Positions 7,000-16,662 are shown, numbered from the stretch's first letter. The stretch: DNA of 64,000 nucleotides from Massilia antarctica (GCF_015689335.1 NZ_CP065053.1:2666001-2730000); one strand, 5' to 3'. Translations and numbers: made by a program. Notes: generated by a model from the letters alone, not told the origin.

Positions 7000-9858
7000 T
7001 CATGACGCATGCGCGGCGTGCCGCATGACGGCCGCTTGCCACAGCGGTTCACCCGCAGCGGGCATGCCGGCAAGCGTGAGCAGCGAGTCGATGTAATCGG
7101 CGTATCCAGGATCGGCCAGTTCCTTGACCAGAGCCAGGTTCAGCAGGGCAAACGCGGCATGCCAGCCATCGCCTTCCTGGCCTGGCCGGCGCAGTGCGAG
7201 TGCCGGATTGAACTGGTAGCGCCCGGTCGACAAGCGTTTGAACAGGCGCCGGTTATACGCATAGTCGCGGTTGACCTCGTTGCGCGCCAGGACGCCCGAG
7301 ATAAAGGCGCGCTTGCCGCGTTCCGGCGCCAGCACCGTGGGCGGCCACTTTTCGTAGGCGGCCAGCAGCATGCCGGCGTCGAAGCTGCCGCGCTCGCTGG
7401 CATCGGCCCGGCCGAAGCAGGACTTGAAGAGCACCCACATGGTCTGGAACAGCAGATACTCGGATTGACGGCGGTCGATGCGCACCAGGCGGTCACCGGC
7501 CATGACGTCGATGCTGGGCGGCGCCACCAACTGGTAGACGGCGCCGAACGGGCCGCTGGCGTAGGCATTGTCGCGCAGGGCGGTGGCCATGGCCCAGTGC
7601 AGCGCGTTGCGGCCCAGGTGATCGGTGGCGGACAGGTCGGCGCCGCGCGCCAGCAATGCCTCGATGAGGGGGACGTTGCCGGCCGCCGCCGCCGCCATCA
7701 GGGGCGTCTGGTTCATCGGCGTGCGATGCTCGACGCCATGCTTGTCGCACAGCCGCAGCACATCCTTGATGTTGCGCGCGAAATAGGGCATGTAATGGCG
7801 CCGCCCGAGCGTGGCGCCGAGCTTGCGGAAGTTGTAGGCCTGCTCGTAGCCGGCACAGCGCGCCAGCACGTCGGCCAGGACGGATTCATCGAAACAGGCG
7901 GCATACTCGTACAGCTGGCTCTTGTGCTTGCTGCCGGGGGCGCGCTCGCAAAATACCTTGGCCAGGCTCTCGCGCAGCCTGGCTTCGCCGAACACCGGCC
8001 AGGGCACCGGGGTGCTCTTGAGGATCAGGCGCTCGATCGCGTCGGCTTGCTCCTGCTTGCCCTGCAAGGCCAGCTTGCGCGCTTCTTTTTGCCAGTCTTC
8101 CAGGCTGGACGCGGGCGTATCGGGCTTGGGCGCGGCGCCCGCCTGCGCGATATCGAGCAAGCGCAACAGCGGATGCGCGGTATCCGATTCGATCAGATAC
8201 ACATGGCGAATCGCCCGGGTCAAGGCCACATACAGGGCATTGACATAGAACTTGTAGATTTCGAGCGACTTGTCGGACTTGTCCCTGGCACGGCTGTACT
8301 GCAGATCGTCGCTGGCGATGTCGGCCGCGCTGATGCCGTCGGCGATGTCGCCGAAGCGGGCCCGTTTGTCGGAGATGAAACGGAACAGCACGATGCTGTC
8401 GTACTCGAGGCCCTTGGCTTCGTGCACCGAAAAGATCAGCGGCGTGTCGAAGTGTTTCTTCGCTTCCTCCTTGTCTTCGTCGCGCAGTACCAGCACCGCA
8501 CAGCGGGTGGAGCGGCGCGTCTGCGCGTTCAGGTCGCGCGGCGCGCTATCGCTGTCGGCCAGCAGGCTGACCGTGCCCGCTTCCTGGTTGACGGCGTCGA
8601 CCAGGAAATTGCTCTCCCGATCGATCGAGCCGAAGCGCCGGTGCTTGATTTTCAGGAGCGCGTTGGCTACCCGCGTGACTTGCGTGCCGTTCCTGAAATT
8701 GGTGCGCAACACCTGCAACTGCTGGCGCTCGGCCAGTTCAGGGTCGCGCCAGAACAGGGATTTGACTTTGCTCCAGGAGAAAAAATTCGGGTGCACGATC
8801 TGGTTCGAGTCGCCGCACAGCAGGAACTGGCCCGGTTTCTTGAGCGCCTGGAGCACCAGCGCCAGTTGCGCCACGGTCAGATCCTGCACCTCGTCGACCA
8901 CCACGAAGTCGTAGCGCGCCTGCACTTCGGCGCGCCAGTCGTGCGCCACCAGGTTCAGGTCAAACAGCCCGGCCTGCTGTAGCCACGCGCGGTAGCGCTC
9001 GAACAGATCGTACAGGGTATCGCGCTCGGCCGCGCCGAAGATCGACTGGCGCGTGCCGAGGGCGCGGTATTGCTCGCGCGTGAGCACGCCGGCGGCATCG
9101 GCCGCGAGCACGCCACGGATTTCCTCGAATGCCTGATGGGCGTCGATGGCCTTCCATTGCTGGCGCATGCGCGCGAACCAAGCGGAAAAATCGCGCCAGG
9201 TGGCTTCGCGGCCGCGCGGGACCCGCACCGATTCGAGAAACTCGCGGTAGGACAGGAAGGTCGCTTCCTGACCGCTCTGCTCGAAGCCGTCGGCGTAATA
9301 CAGATCGCGCGCGGACTGCGCCAGGTAGGCCGAGTGGGTCACGTACAGGACCTCGCCCTCGGCCTGCTTCATCTTTTCGAGCGTCAGCGCGGTCTTGCCG
9401 CTGCCGGCGCTGCCGACGATGACCAGGGGCGCGTTTTGCATGTACACGGCGTGCTGCGCATCGTCGAACGACATCACCTTGTCGAGCCAGTGCACCTGGC
9501 GCCGTTGCGGATGCAGATAGGGGATGGGCGCTGCCTGCGCGATTGCTTCGGCGGTGTCGGCCGTGGCGATGGCGCTCTCGTCGATCCGGGCTCCACGCAG
9601 GAAGCGCGACTTGTCGTAGTCGTGCTGTTCGATCACTTCTAGCAGCAGCGCGTAGACTTCGCCGTGGTAGCGGATGGTGGAGAACAGCAGGCGGTCGGCG
9701 TAGTCGAGCTTGGCGCGATAGATCCTGGCGTGGGTCAGATTGGTCAATTTCTTGACATCGATCGCGCGAAAGTCGTCGCGTTCGATGGCCTGGCGCACCT
9801 TGTCGTAGTGGGCTTTGTTGCGCGGCGGGCAAAAGTTGCTGTATTCGAGGATTTTCAT
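7000..9858 (-). CDS. UvrD/Rep-like superfamily 1 helicase with C-terminal ankyrin repeats
   Basis: 952 residues from ATG at 9858 (MKILEYSNFC). The frame extends to 10116 without family character. Residues 1-90 resemble a RelE/ParE-like fold (ARIYRAKLDYADRLLFS, then YALLLEVIEQHDYDKS), which is inference. Walker A is VGSAGSGKT at about 148-156. Walker B is FVVVDEVQDLT near residue 315, followed by LLCGDSNQIVHP and the helicase core including VHEAKGLEYDSIVLFRF and YVALTRAIRHVYLIE. The C-terminal region has ankyrin repeats (TPLMAAAAAGNVPLIEALLA, then GADLSATDHLGRNALHWA) and an unassigned tail. It lacks the nuclease motifs of AddA or RecB. Likely an ATP-driven DNA or RNA translocase; possibly defence-related, unproven. 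Confidence 0.85.
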   Translation of the reverse strand: MKILEYSNFCPPRNKAHYDKVRQAIERDDFRAIDVKKLTNLTHARIYRAKLDYADRLLFSTIRYHGEVYALLLEVIEQHDYDKSRFLRGARIDESAIATADTAEAIAQAAPIPYLHPQRRQVHWLDKVMSFDDAQHAVYMQNAPLVIVGSAGSGKTALTLEKMKQAEGEVLYVTHSAYLAQSARDLYYADGFEQSGQEATFLSYREFLESVRVPRGREATWRDFSAWFARMRQQWKAIDAHQAFEEIRGVLAADAAGVLTREQYRALGTRQSIFGAAERDTLYDLFERYRAWLQQAGLFDLNLVAHDWRAEVQARYDFVVVDEVQDLTVAQLALVLQALKKPGQFLLCGDSNQIVHPNFFSWSKVKSLFWRDPELAERQQLQVLRTNFRNGTQVTRVANALLKIKHRRFGSIDRESNFLVDAVNQEAGTVSLLADSDSAPRDLNAQTRRSTRCAVLVLRDEDKEEAKKHFDTPLIFSVHEAKGLEYDSIVLFRFISDKRARFGDIADGISAADIASDDLQYSRARDKSDKSLEIYKFYVNALYVALTRAIRHVYLIESDTAHPLLRLLDIAQAGAAPKPDTPASSLEDWQKEARKLALQGKQEQADAIERLILKSTPVPWPVFGEARLRESLAKVFCERAPGSKHKSQLYEYAACFDESVLADVLARCAGYEQAYNFRKLGATLGRRHYMPYFARNIKDVLRLCDKHGVEHRTPMNQTPLMAAAAAGNVPLIEALLARGADLSATDHLGRNALHWAMATALRDNAYASGPFGAVYQLVAPPSIDVMAGDRLVRIDRRQSEYLLFQTMWVLFKSCFGRADASERGSFDAGMLLAAYEKWPPTVLAPERGKRAFISGVLARNEVNRDYAYNRRLFKRLSTGRYQFNPALALRRPGQEGDGWHAAFALLNLALVKELADPGYADYIDSLLTLAGMPAAGEPLWQAAVMRHAAHAS

Positions 9859-10099
9859 GGGTGGCGCGCTCGTAGCGACGTTTCGGTGGCGGTATTTTAG
9901 GCGAGACGAGCGCCTGTGAGGCGCGGAAATTCGCGCGAAGGCGCAGGGGCGGGGCGGACCCAGGGGCATCCGCAGCGCGACCGGGCCAGTGGCGCCGGGT
10001 GCCGAAGTCGCTGTTGCGTGATGTAGCGTACGGACGAGGCCGGTTTTCCACGGCATTCTGGACACATCGACATCGCACACATTAACGGGAGAGAAAATC
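9859..10099. other. Intergenic region with no gene supported
   Basis: 240 bases between the divergent helicase and small-peptide genes. The helicase frame remains open through it, but the encoded residues are Pro/Arg-rich and lack family similarity, so it is treated as the shared upstream region. No clear promoter boxes were identified. Confidence 0.5.
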
Positions 10100-10177
10100 A
10101 TGGGTAAATATGTCATTGGATGGATGCTGGGAGTGCCGACCGTCGTGCTGGTGGTTCTGTATTTCCTTTTTCACTGA
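10100..10177 (+). CDS. 25-residue single-pass membrane peptide
   Basis: ATG at 10100 with Shine-Dalgarno GGGAGAG about 6 bases upstream; TGA at 10175-10177. The peptide begins MGKYVIGWMLGVPT and is almost entirely one hydrophobic helix ending YFLFH. I recall very similar tiny ORFs near other genes in Burkholderiales, but cannot check that here. A strong terminator lies about 65 bases downstream, so it is likely a discrete transcription unit. Function unknown. Confidence 0.65.
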   Translation: MGKYVIGWMLGVPTVVLVVLYFLFH

Positions 10178-10242
10178 GGGGACCGCCCCCGGCCTGAAAG
10201 CCGGACCGGGCGCGGCCAGTCCGTGCCGCTGCAAACGACGAT

Positions 10243-10265
10243 GCCACCCTCGGGTGGCTTTTTTT
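10243..10265 (+). terminator. Rho-independent terminator after the 25-residue peptide gene
   Basis: Stem GCCACCC / GGGTGGC with a 2-nt loop, followed by seven T residues at 10259-10265. Confidence 0.88.
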
Positions 10266-10401
10266 CGTCTGCGCAAGAAGGCGCGATTGCGCGCCGGCGG
10301 GAACAACAGCGCCGTAAACGGGTCTTATGCAGCAAGTGCATGCGCTGGCGCCGCCCGCTTGCGGCGATAATAGCGCCAATTTTTCGCTAACCGACATCCC
10401 C

Positions 10402-13400
10402 ATGCAAATCCCTTATTTCGACCAGGCCGACATTCTTAACAATATAGACGACGCAACCTGCAAGCGCGGCAGCGACTATTTCCGGCGTGGGAAGGTACAG
10501 GCCTGCCACGTCAACGGGGAAGACATCGAGGGGGTGGTCGACGGCAGCGGCCGCTATGTGTATGAGCAAACGGTCTATGTGAGCGACGATGGCGGGGTGA
10601 TGATCGACGGCAGTTGCACTTGTCCCATGGAATACAATTGCAAGCATGTGGTCGCTGTGCTGTATGCCTACCTGGAACAACAGGCGGTCCAGGTCCCCTC
10701 CGGCGCCGCCCTTCCCTACGCCAGCTCGGCCTGGCTCGACCGTCTGGTCCAGGCTACCAGCTTGCCGCAGCGCGAGGAGGCGGCGGACAAGGCGGCGTCG
10801 CAGCTGGTCTTTGTATTCGTCCCCGGCAAGCAGGGCGAGCTTGAGCTGGTGGTGTGCCGCTCGCGTGCGCGCCCCGGCGGCGGCTACACCAGCGCCACCG
10901 CGATCAGCCATTGCTACGAGCTGGCCGTCGACGCTTCCGGCGCGCGCCAGCGGGCCCTGGTCCGCCTGTTCCTCGCCCTGCGTCCCGATGGCGACAGCTA
11001 CGGCACGGTGGCACAGCCGCGCGAGGCGCTGGGCGCGCAGTTGCTCTCTCAATTGCTGGACGAGGGCCTGCTGCTGCAGGCCGGCTCGCGCAAGGAACTC
11101 AAGGGCAAGCTGCGGCCGCTGGTACGCGGTGCGCGCCGCGCCGCCGCGCTGGCCTGGCGCCCCGAGAACAAGGTCATGCGCCTGGTATGGGAAGCCGAAG
11201 GCGGCGCCATCGGCACGATCCTCCCGACCGATCCGCCCATGTATCTCCACGACGGCCAACTGGGCGAACTCGAGATGCCGGCCGCGCTGCGCGCGCTGCC
11301 CGCCGCGACCTTGCTGGACATGGTGAAGCAGGCGCCCCAGGTCGAGGCGGTGCAAGCGGTCCGCCTCGCCGCCGAGATGCAAGCCTTGCAGCTGGACCGC
11401 CTGATGCCGCTCCCGCCGGCCATGGGATTGACGGTGCGCGTGGATATCCGTCCGACCCCCTATCTTTTGCTGGGCAGCATGGAGCAGAGCATCCATGGCG
11501 GCCGTGAATCGGCCTGGCACGACTACGCGGTGCTGGCCTTCGACTACGATGGCAAGCGGGCCTCGGTCGATGCCAGCCAGGTGCTGATGCGCACCACGGC
11601 CAGCGGCAGCGAGCGCATCGAGCGCGACCATCACGCCGAGGCGCTCGCCCACGCCACCCTGGCAGGCTACGGCTTCCAGGGCAGCAGCGCGCCGGCGCTG
11701 GAGCGTTTCTTCGGCGCCATGGAACTGGCCAGCACCGACGCCTGGCTGGCCTTCGGGCGCAGCGGCTTGCCGGCCCTGCGCGAGCAGGGCTGGCTGCTGG
11801 AACTGGCGCCCAGCTTCCGCTTCGACGTGCGCCAGATCGACGACTGGTACGCCGACGTCGAGCAGGGCGGCGAAGGCAACGCCTGGTTCGAGCTGGAACT
11901 GGGGATCGTGGTCGACGGCGAGCGCGTTCCCCTGCTGCCGATCCTGTTGCAACTGATCCGCGGCGCGCCCGCGCAGTTCGATGCGCAGGCGATGGCGGCC
12001 CATGCCGACGACGAGGTATTGATGGCGCGCCTGCCCGGCGGCGGCCGCGTGGGCCTGCCCTGGAGCCGCATCCGGCCCATCCTGGCCACCTTGGGGGAGT
12101 TGTATTTCCTCGAACGCGTCGGTAACGCCATCCGCCTGCCCAGCCTGGACGCGGCCCGCCTGGCCGAGCTCGAGGCCAGCGCCCGGCTGCGCTGGATGGG
12201 CGGCGAGACCTTGCGCGTCCTCGGCCGGCGCCTGGCCGGATTTGGCGGTGTGCAGGCGGTGGCGCCGCCGCGCGGCCTGCAAGCGACCTTGCGCACTTAT
12301 CAGCAGGAAGGCCTGGCGTGGATGCAGTTTCTGCGCGAATATGGCCTGGCGGGCATTCTGGCCGACGACATGGGCCTGGGCAAGACCATCCAGACCTTGT
12401 CCCACATCCTGCTGGAAAAGGAGGCCGGACGGCTGGACCGCCCGGCCCTGGTGGTGGCGCCTACCAGCCTGATGGGCAACTGGCAGGAAGAGGCGGCCCG
12501 CTTCGCGCCGGCGCTGCGCGTGCTGCTGCTGCATGGACCCGACCGCGCCGCGCGCTTCGACTCCATGGGCAGCCATGACCTGGTGCTGACCACCTACGCG
12601 CTGCTGGCGCGCGACGAAGCGGCCTTGCTGGGGCAGGAGTTCCACTTGCTGATCCTCGACGAATCGCAATACATCAAGAACCACCGCAGCAAGGCGGCCG
12701 AGACGGCCACCCTGCTGCGCGCGCGCCATCGCCTTTGCCTGACCGGTACGCCGCTGCAAAACCACCTGGGCGAACTGTGGTCGCAATTCCATTTCCTGCT
12801 GCCCGGCTTGCTGGGCGACGAAAAGCAATTCAACAGCGACTTCCGCAAGCCCGTGGAGCGCGACGGCGATGCCGGGCGCAACGCTTTCCTGACGCGCCGC
12901 ATCAAGCCATTCCTGCTGCGCCGCACCAAGGACCATGTGGCCAAGGAATTGCCGGCCAAGACAGAAATGCTCAGGGAAGTCACCCTGGCCGGCGCCCAGC
13001 GCGACCTGTACGAGACGGTGCGCCTGGCGATGGACAAGAAGGTGCGCGCGGCGATTGCCAGCAAGGGTGTGGCGCGCAGCCAGATCGTCATCCTGGAAGC
13101 CTTGCTCAAGCTGCGCCAGGTGTGCTGCGATCCGCGCCTGGTGAGCCTGGCCGGCGGACGCAAGAGCGGCGCGCAGTCGGCCAAGCTGGCCGAGCTGACC
13201 GTCATGCTGGACGAGTTGCTCGACGAGGGCCGCAAGATCCTGGTGTTTTCGCAATTTACCAGCATGCTGGCGCTGATCGAGGACGAGCTGCGCGCGCGCA
13301 AGATCGGCTATGCCTTGCTGACCGGCGACACCAAGGACCGCAGCGCCCAGGTGGCGGCGTTCCAGAGCGGGGCGGTGCCGGTCTTCCTGATCAGCTTGAA

Positions 13401-13707
13401 GGCGGGCGGCGTGGGCCTGAACCTGACGGCGGCCGACACGGTGATCCATTACGATCCCTGGTGGAACCCGGCGGTGGAGAACCAGGCGACCGACCGCGCC
13501 TGGCGCATCGGCCAGGACAAGCCGGTCTTCGTCTACAAACTCATCGCCAAGGCCACGCTGGAGGAAAAAATCCAGGAGATGCAGCAAAGGAAGGCCGCGC
13601 TGGCAAGCGCGGTGCTCAGTGGCGGCGATACCGAGGGCTTGCAGATCACCCAGGACGACCTGCAGGCCATCTTCGCGCCCTTGAGCGCGCAGGCGGCGCC
13701 GGCCTGA
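10402..13707 (+). CDS. SNF2-family DEAD/H helicase with N-terminal SWIM zinc finger
   Basis: 1101 residues from ATG at 10402 (MQIPYFDQADILNN); the further upstream start lacks family character. The SWIM zinc finger is C72-x-C74 ... C80-x-H82 (GSCTCPMEYNCKH). A long middle domain follows, typical of bacterial SWIM-SNF2 proteins. The C-terminal 450 residues are the SNF2 ATPase: DMGLGKTIQT at about 655, VVAPTSLMGNW, LDESQYIKN at about 752, LTGTPLQNHLGELWSQFHFL, then helicase-C with ILVFSQFTSML, FLISLKAGGVGLNL and RAWRIGQDKPVFVYKLI. Predicted ATP-dependent translocase acting on nucleic acid-protein complexes. It is convergent with the DUF4105 gene. Confidence 0.92.
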   Translation: MQIPYFDQADILNNIDDATCKRGSDYFRRGKVQACHVNGEDIEGVVDGSGRYVYEQTVYVSDDGGVMIDGSCTCPMEYNCKHVVAVLYAYLEQQAVQVPSGAALPYASSAWLDRLVQATSLPQREEAADKAASQLVFVFVPGKQGELELVVCRSRARPGGGYTSATAISHCYELAVDASGARQRALVRLFLALRPDGDSYGTVAQPREALGAQLLSQLLDEGLLLQAGSRKELKGKLRPLVRGARRAAALAWRPENKVMRLVWEAEGGAIGTILPTDPPMYLHDGQLGELEMPAALRALPAATLLDMVKQAPQVEAVQAVRLAAEMQALQLDRLMPLPPAMGLTVRVDIRPTPYLLLGSMEQSIHGGRESAWHDYAVLAFDYDGKRASVDASQVLMRTTASGSERIERDHHAEALAHATLAGYGFQGSSAPALERFFGAMELASTDAWLAFGRSGLPALREQGWLLELAPSFRFDVRQIDDWYADVEQGGEGNAWFELELGIVVDGERVPLLPILLQLIRGAPAQFDAQAMAAHADDEVLMARLPGGGRVGLPWSRIRPILATLGELYFLERVGNAIRLPSLDAARLAELEASARLRWMGGETLRVLGRRLAGFGGVQAVAPPRGLQATLRTYQQEGLAWMQFLREYGLAGILADDMGLGKTIQTLSHILLEKEAGRLDRPALVVAPTSLMGNWQEEAARFAPALRVLLLHGPDRAARFDSMGSHDLVLTTYALLARDEAALLGQEFHLLILDESQYIKNHRSKAAETATLLRARHRLCLTGTPLQNHLGELWSQFHFLLPGLLGDEKQFNSDFRKPVERDGDAGRNAFLTRRIKPFLLRRTKDHVAKELPAKTEMLREVTLAGAQRDLYETVRLAMDKKVRAAIASKGVARSQIVILEALLKLRQVCCDPRLVSLAGGRKSGAQSAKLAELTVMLDELLDEGRKILVFSQFTSMLALIEDELRARKIGYALLTGDTKDRSAQVAAFQSGAVPVFLISLKAGGVGLNLTAADTVIHYDPWWNPAVENQATDRAWRIGQDKPVFVYKLIAKATLEEKIQEMQQRKAALASAVLSGGDTEGLQITQDDLQAIFAPLSAQAAPA

Positions 13708-13716
13708 GAGCGGCGC

Positions 13717-15612
13717 TCAGTCGCGGCCGAGCGGATTGGCAAGGCTGCGCTGGCGCCACTTCAGGCTCACGTTCAGTTCTGACACGTGGCGCGGCGCCCA
13801 GGTCCGGCCGGCGCCAAGCGCGACAGACAGATTGCGCGACAGCCGCAACTCGCCCGTGGCGCGCACGTCGAGGCGCCGCATGGTGGAGCCGGCGATGAAT
13901 TTTTCGGCTTGCAGCGCCAGCTGGGCCGACCATTGCGTACCCTGGCGCGTTACTTCCGCTTGCAGCGCGCCCGCCACACCCGCATGGTGGGGCAGGCCGC
14001 CGCCGGTTTCGATCCGCGCGCCGGGCAGCAGCGAGGACACCGTATCGCTTCCCAGAGCCCACGCCATGCCGGAATGGTAGGCCAGGCTGGTGGCCATGTG
14101 ATCGCGGCCGGCATAGGTCTCGCTGCGGGTGGCCAGTTGCAGGCGCCAGGCGCGTGGCTGGAACAGGGTCGAGGCAGGAATCGTCGATTGCGCCACCAGC
14201 CAGTCGATTCGCCGCAAGCGCGCATGCTTGCCTTCCACTTGCAGTTCCGGATTGAGCACCGTGATCCCGGCATGCGGTTCGTAGCCCGCCAGGGGATTGG
14301 TCAAGGTGTGCTGGAATGCCGCGTACTCCAGGCTGACGCTGCGCTGTCCGGCGCGTTGGCGCAGGCCGCTGCCAATCAGGCCGCCATCGTGGCCGTCTTC
14401 CGGCGTGGCCGGCCCGCTGCGGCTGGCGAGCGGCTCGGGATCGTCGAGCTCCAGGCGCGCCCTGGTGATTGCGCCGAGAATCGCCTTGCGCGTGGCGCGC
14501 TCGCCTTCGTCGCGGTCGATCAGGACGGAGGCGTATTCGTAGGCCAGTTGCAAGGTGCCCGCGCGGCGCACCGGTGGCAGCCGGCCGATCGCGCCGATGC
14601 CACCCTGGCCGAGCGCGATGCCGTGGGCGGCTGTGGCGTCCTGCGCCGGCACCTGGGTTTCCACATCGCGCACGCGCTTGGGGGCCGATGGCCATACCCG
14701 GTGCGCGCCGAGCATGCCGGCGTGGCGCAGGGCGCGAATCGTGTCGACCGGTACCGTCACCATGCCGAAGCGCTTGAGCAGTCCGGCATGCGGGCGCACC
14801 ACGTCGATCAGGGTGAGCGTGCGGTAAGCGCAGTTTTCGTGCAGGAAGGCGTAGTCGAAGGCGCCGTCCTTGATTTCCCAGGTGTGCAGCAGCAGCTTGC
14901 GCACTTCGCCGGGCGTGAGCGCGAGTTCGTATTCGTGAATGTCGCGTCCTTCACTTTCGGTATAGGTGCGCAGGCGGCGATAGAAGGGCAGCTCGTCGGC
15001 CACACCGGGAAAGCCGCCGAACAAGCCCTTGAACACGAACGCCAGGGCGCCGTCGCGCGCGTCGGTGCGGGCGGCGTAGTTGATGGTGGGGCTGAGCAGT
15101 TCGCTGCCGGATTGGCGGTAAATCTTGAGGAAGGTGTGGCCGAATGTCGACGAGGGATTTTCCAGATAACCGGAGGCGAAATTGATGCTGATGCGCTGGC
15201 CCGGAAAGCCCGCCAGCCATTGCGACAGTTGCGGGCATTGGCCGATAAGGTCGTCGGCGCCATCGTGCCCCAGCCGCGTGCGCAGCCATTCGTAGCGCGC
15301 CGGGAAGCGGCAGGCGAAATCCTGGCGCGCGGCGGGTGCGTGCAGCGCCGCCACGCCGGCCAGCAGCTCGGTGGCGGGCGAATTTTTACCTTCAGGGGAC
15401 AGGAAAAACCGCGGCTGGTCAGCCTGGCTGCGCATGCTGCCGTCGCTGCGTTCGCGGTAGTGCAGCAATGCCAGCCAGCCTGGATCCTGCGCGATGCGTT
15501 CGTCCGCAACCCGGCGCGCATCGCTTTGCAGCGACGCGGCCACCGCCAGAGCGGGGTGGCTTGCGCACACGCCCAGGCAGGTGCCGGCCAGGATGAAGTG
15601 GCGCATGCTCAT
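13717..15612 (-). CDS. DUF4105 (Lnb N-terminal-like) periplasmic/outer-membrane-associated protein
   Basis: 631 residues with a signal peptide (MSMRHFILAGTCLGVC, then HPALAVAA). The central part carries the DUF4105 signature: INFASGYLENPSSTFGHTFLKIY, YEFALTPGEV-like YELALTPGEVRKLLLHTWE and FLHENCAYRTLTLIDV (Cys/His pair). The C-terminal 250 residues alternate polar and hydrophobic positions and end in a short arginine-containing tail, compatible with a beta-barrel. The start overlaps the stop of the preceding gene by the ATGA arrangement at 15609-15612, so translation is coupled. Function unknown; likely envelope. It is the last gene of a three-gene minus-strand operon. Confidence 0.85.
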   Translation of the reverse strand: MSMRHFILAGTCLGVCASHPALAVAASLQSDARRVADERIAQDPGWLALLHYRERSDGSMRSQADQPRFFLSPEGKNSPATELLAGVAALHAPAARQDFACRFPARYEWLRTRLGHDGADDLIGQCPQLSQWLAGFPGQRISINFASGYLENPSSTFGHTFLKIYRQSGSELLSPTINYAARTDARDGALAFVFKGLFGGFPGVADELPFYRRLRTYTESEGRDIHEYELALTPGEVRKLLLHTWEIKDGAFDYAFLHENCAYRTLTLIDVVRPHAGLLKRFGMVTVPVDTIRALRHAGMLGAHRVWPSAPKRVRDVETQVPAQDATAAHGIALGQGGIGAIGRLPPVRRAGTLQLAYEYASVLIDRDEGERATRKAILGAITRARLELDDPEPLASRSGPATPEDGHDGGLIGSGLRQRAGQRSVSLEYAAFQHTLTNPLAGYEPHAGITVLNPELQVEGKHARLRRIDWLVAQSTIPASTLFQPRAWRLQLATRSETYAGRDHMATSLAYHSGMAWALGSDTVSSLLPGARIETGGGLPHHAGVAGALQAEVTRQGTQWSAQLALQAEKFIAGSTMRRLDVRATGELRLSRNLSVALGAGRTWAPRHVSELNVSLKWRQRSLANPLGRD

Positions 15613-15986
15613 GGGTTTGGGACGGAGCAGGTGCGGCCGGCGTCATACTGCTGCGCCAGGCGTTCGGCGAACAGGCGTGTGTCGCCGGCACTGGCGAGTG
15701 TCTGGCGCAGCCACGCCAGTTTGACCGTGTCATTGGCGCAGTGCGGGAAGTAGGCGGCGACGGTCTGCAGATACGGTCCCTGCTTGCGGATCAGATCGGC
15801 GCCGATGCGGCGGTGGAAAAACAGGGCAAAGTCGCGCAGGACGCGGGCCTCGGCGGAGAGAACCGCCTGGCTCGATGCGGCGGGGATGGCGTCAAGCGCG
15901 AACTGGCCGCAGCCGCAGGCCGGCGCGGATGCACCGGCTTGCATGCCGGTCAGGGCGAGGGCGGCCAGGGTGATCATGCCGCCCAT
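15609..15986 (-). CDS. Small secreted protein of a DUF4105 operon
   Basis: 125 residues from ATG at 15986 (MGGMITLAALALTGMQAGASA), chosen because it opens a signal peptide and lies 5 bases after the stop of the upstream lipoprotein gene. An alternative is the internal ATG at 15977. The mature part has Cys-Gly-Cys soon after the cleavage site and a helical chain containing VLRDFALFFHRRIGADLIRK. Family not recognised, though small partners of this kind commonly precede DUF4105 genes. The last four bases overlap the DUF4105 start codon. Confidence 0.68.
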   Translation of the reverse strand: MGGMITLAALALTGMQAGASAPACGCGQFALDAIPAASSQAVLSAEARVLRDFALFFHRRIGADLIRKQGPYLQTVAAYFPHCANDTVKLAWLRQTLASAGDTRLFAERLAQQYDAGRTCSVPNP

Positions 15987-15991
15987 GTGGC

Positions 15992-16406
15992 TTAATTGGC
16001 TACCGGTTGCAGGTCGATCATGTATTCGCCGGGATCGTATTCGCGCGAGGCGCCGGTCGAGGTATCGATCGAGGTGCTCAGTCGGCTGGTCAGGAGGATA
16101 TTGCCCCACATCCATGGGTTCATCTTGGTCGTCAGCGCCACTTCGGCGGGCGTGAAGCCGGCTTTTTCAACATACAGGGCGCCGTGCTTGCGCGACAGGG
16201 TGACGGTCAGCGGGGTGACGCCGACAGGAACCTTGTTGGTCACGCTTTCGTTGCCCTGATTATCGGTCGTCTTCACCGCCGTGTAGACGGTGGCGCCCGC
16301 CGGATTGCTCGATACCTTGACTTGCTGGGTGGGAGTGCATGCTGGCGCAGCCGCCGAGGGCCAACGCGGCGGCAACCATCATGAACTTCAGGGGAAAACG
16401 GGTCAT
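15992..16406 (-). pseudogene. PEGA-like small lipoprotein gene with a frameshift
   Basis: The natural start is ATG at 16406, giving MTRFPLKFMMVAAALALGGC with lipobox LGGC. That frame then loses similarity. From about 16340 the homologous continuation is in another frame: CTPTQQVKVSSNPAGATVY, VPVGVTPLTVTLSRK, then NILLTSRLSTSIDTSTGASR and YMIDLQP. Removing one base (or adding two) near 16330-16345 would join lipobox and body into a lipoprotein of about 137 residues. Either a real inactivating mutation or a sequencing error. It heads the operon with the two downstream genes; the stop at 15992 is followed 5 bases later by the next start. Confidence 0.75.
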
Positions 16407-16662
16407 CGTGAATCTTTCGGTGTGTCGGGGTGGGGGCATAGGGACCTCGGCGAGCACGTTATTCATCGCCAAGAAATATTTCCGGAAGGATGTCATAACG
16501 ACCAAAAGTATAAAAGGGGCGGCGTCCTGTTCCGGCTCTTTCGTCGCTTTTGCACAGCGCATTGTGGCTCGATCGCGCGGCGGCGCACAAATCGAATGCG
16601 CCGAGCAGTTTTGCGCCCGGCAGGTACACTGCTTTTTATCGAAAACAGCTGTCGAGGCCAGG

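Noticed and set aside
7009..8982. 657-codon frame opposite the ankyrin helicase
   Set aside because: No domains; shadow of codon bias of the helicase gene.
10387..13587. 1066-codon open frame opposite the SNF2 helicase
   Set aside because: Low-complexity, His/Gln/Arg-rich, typical of an antisense shadow in GC-rich DNA; the plus-strand SWIM-SNF2 motifs are unambiguous.
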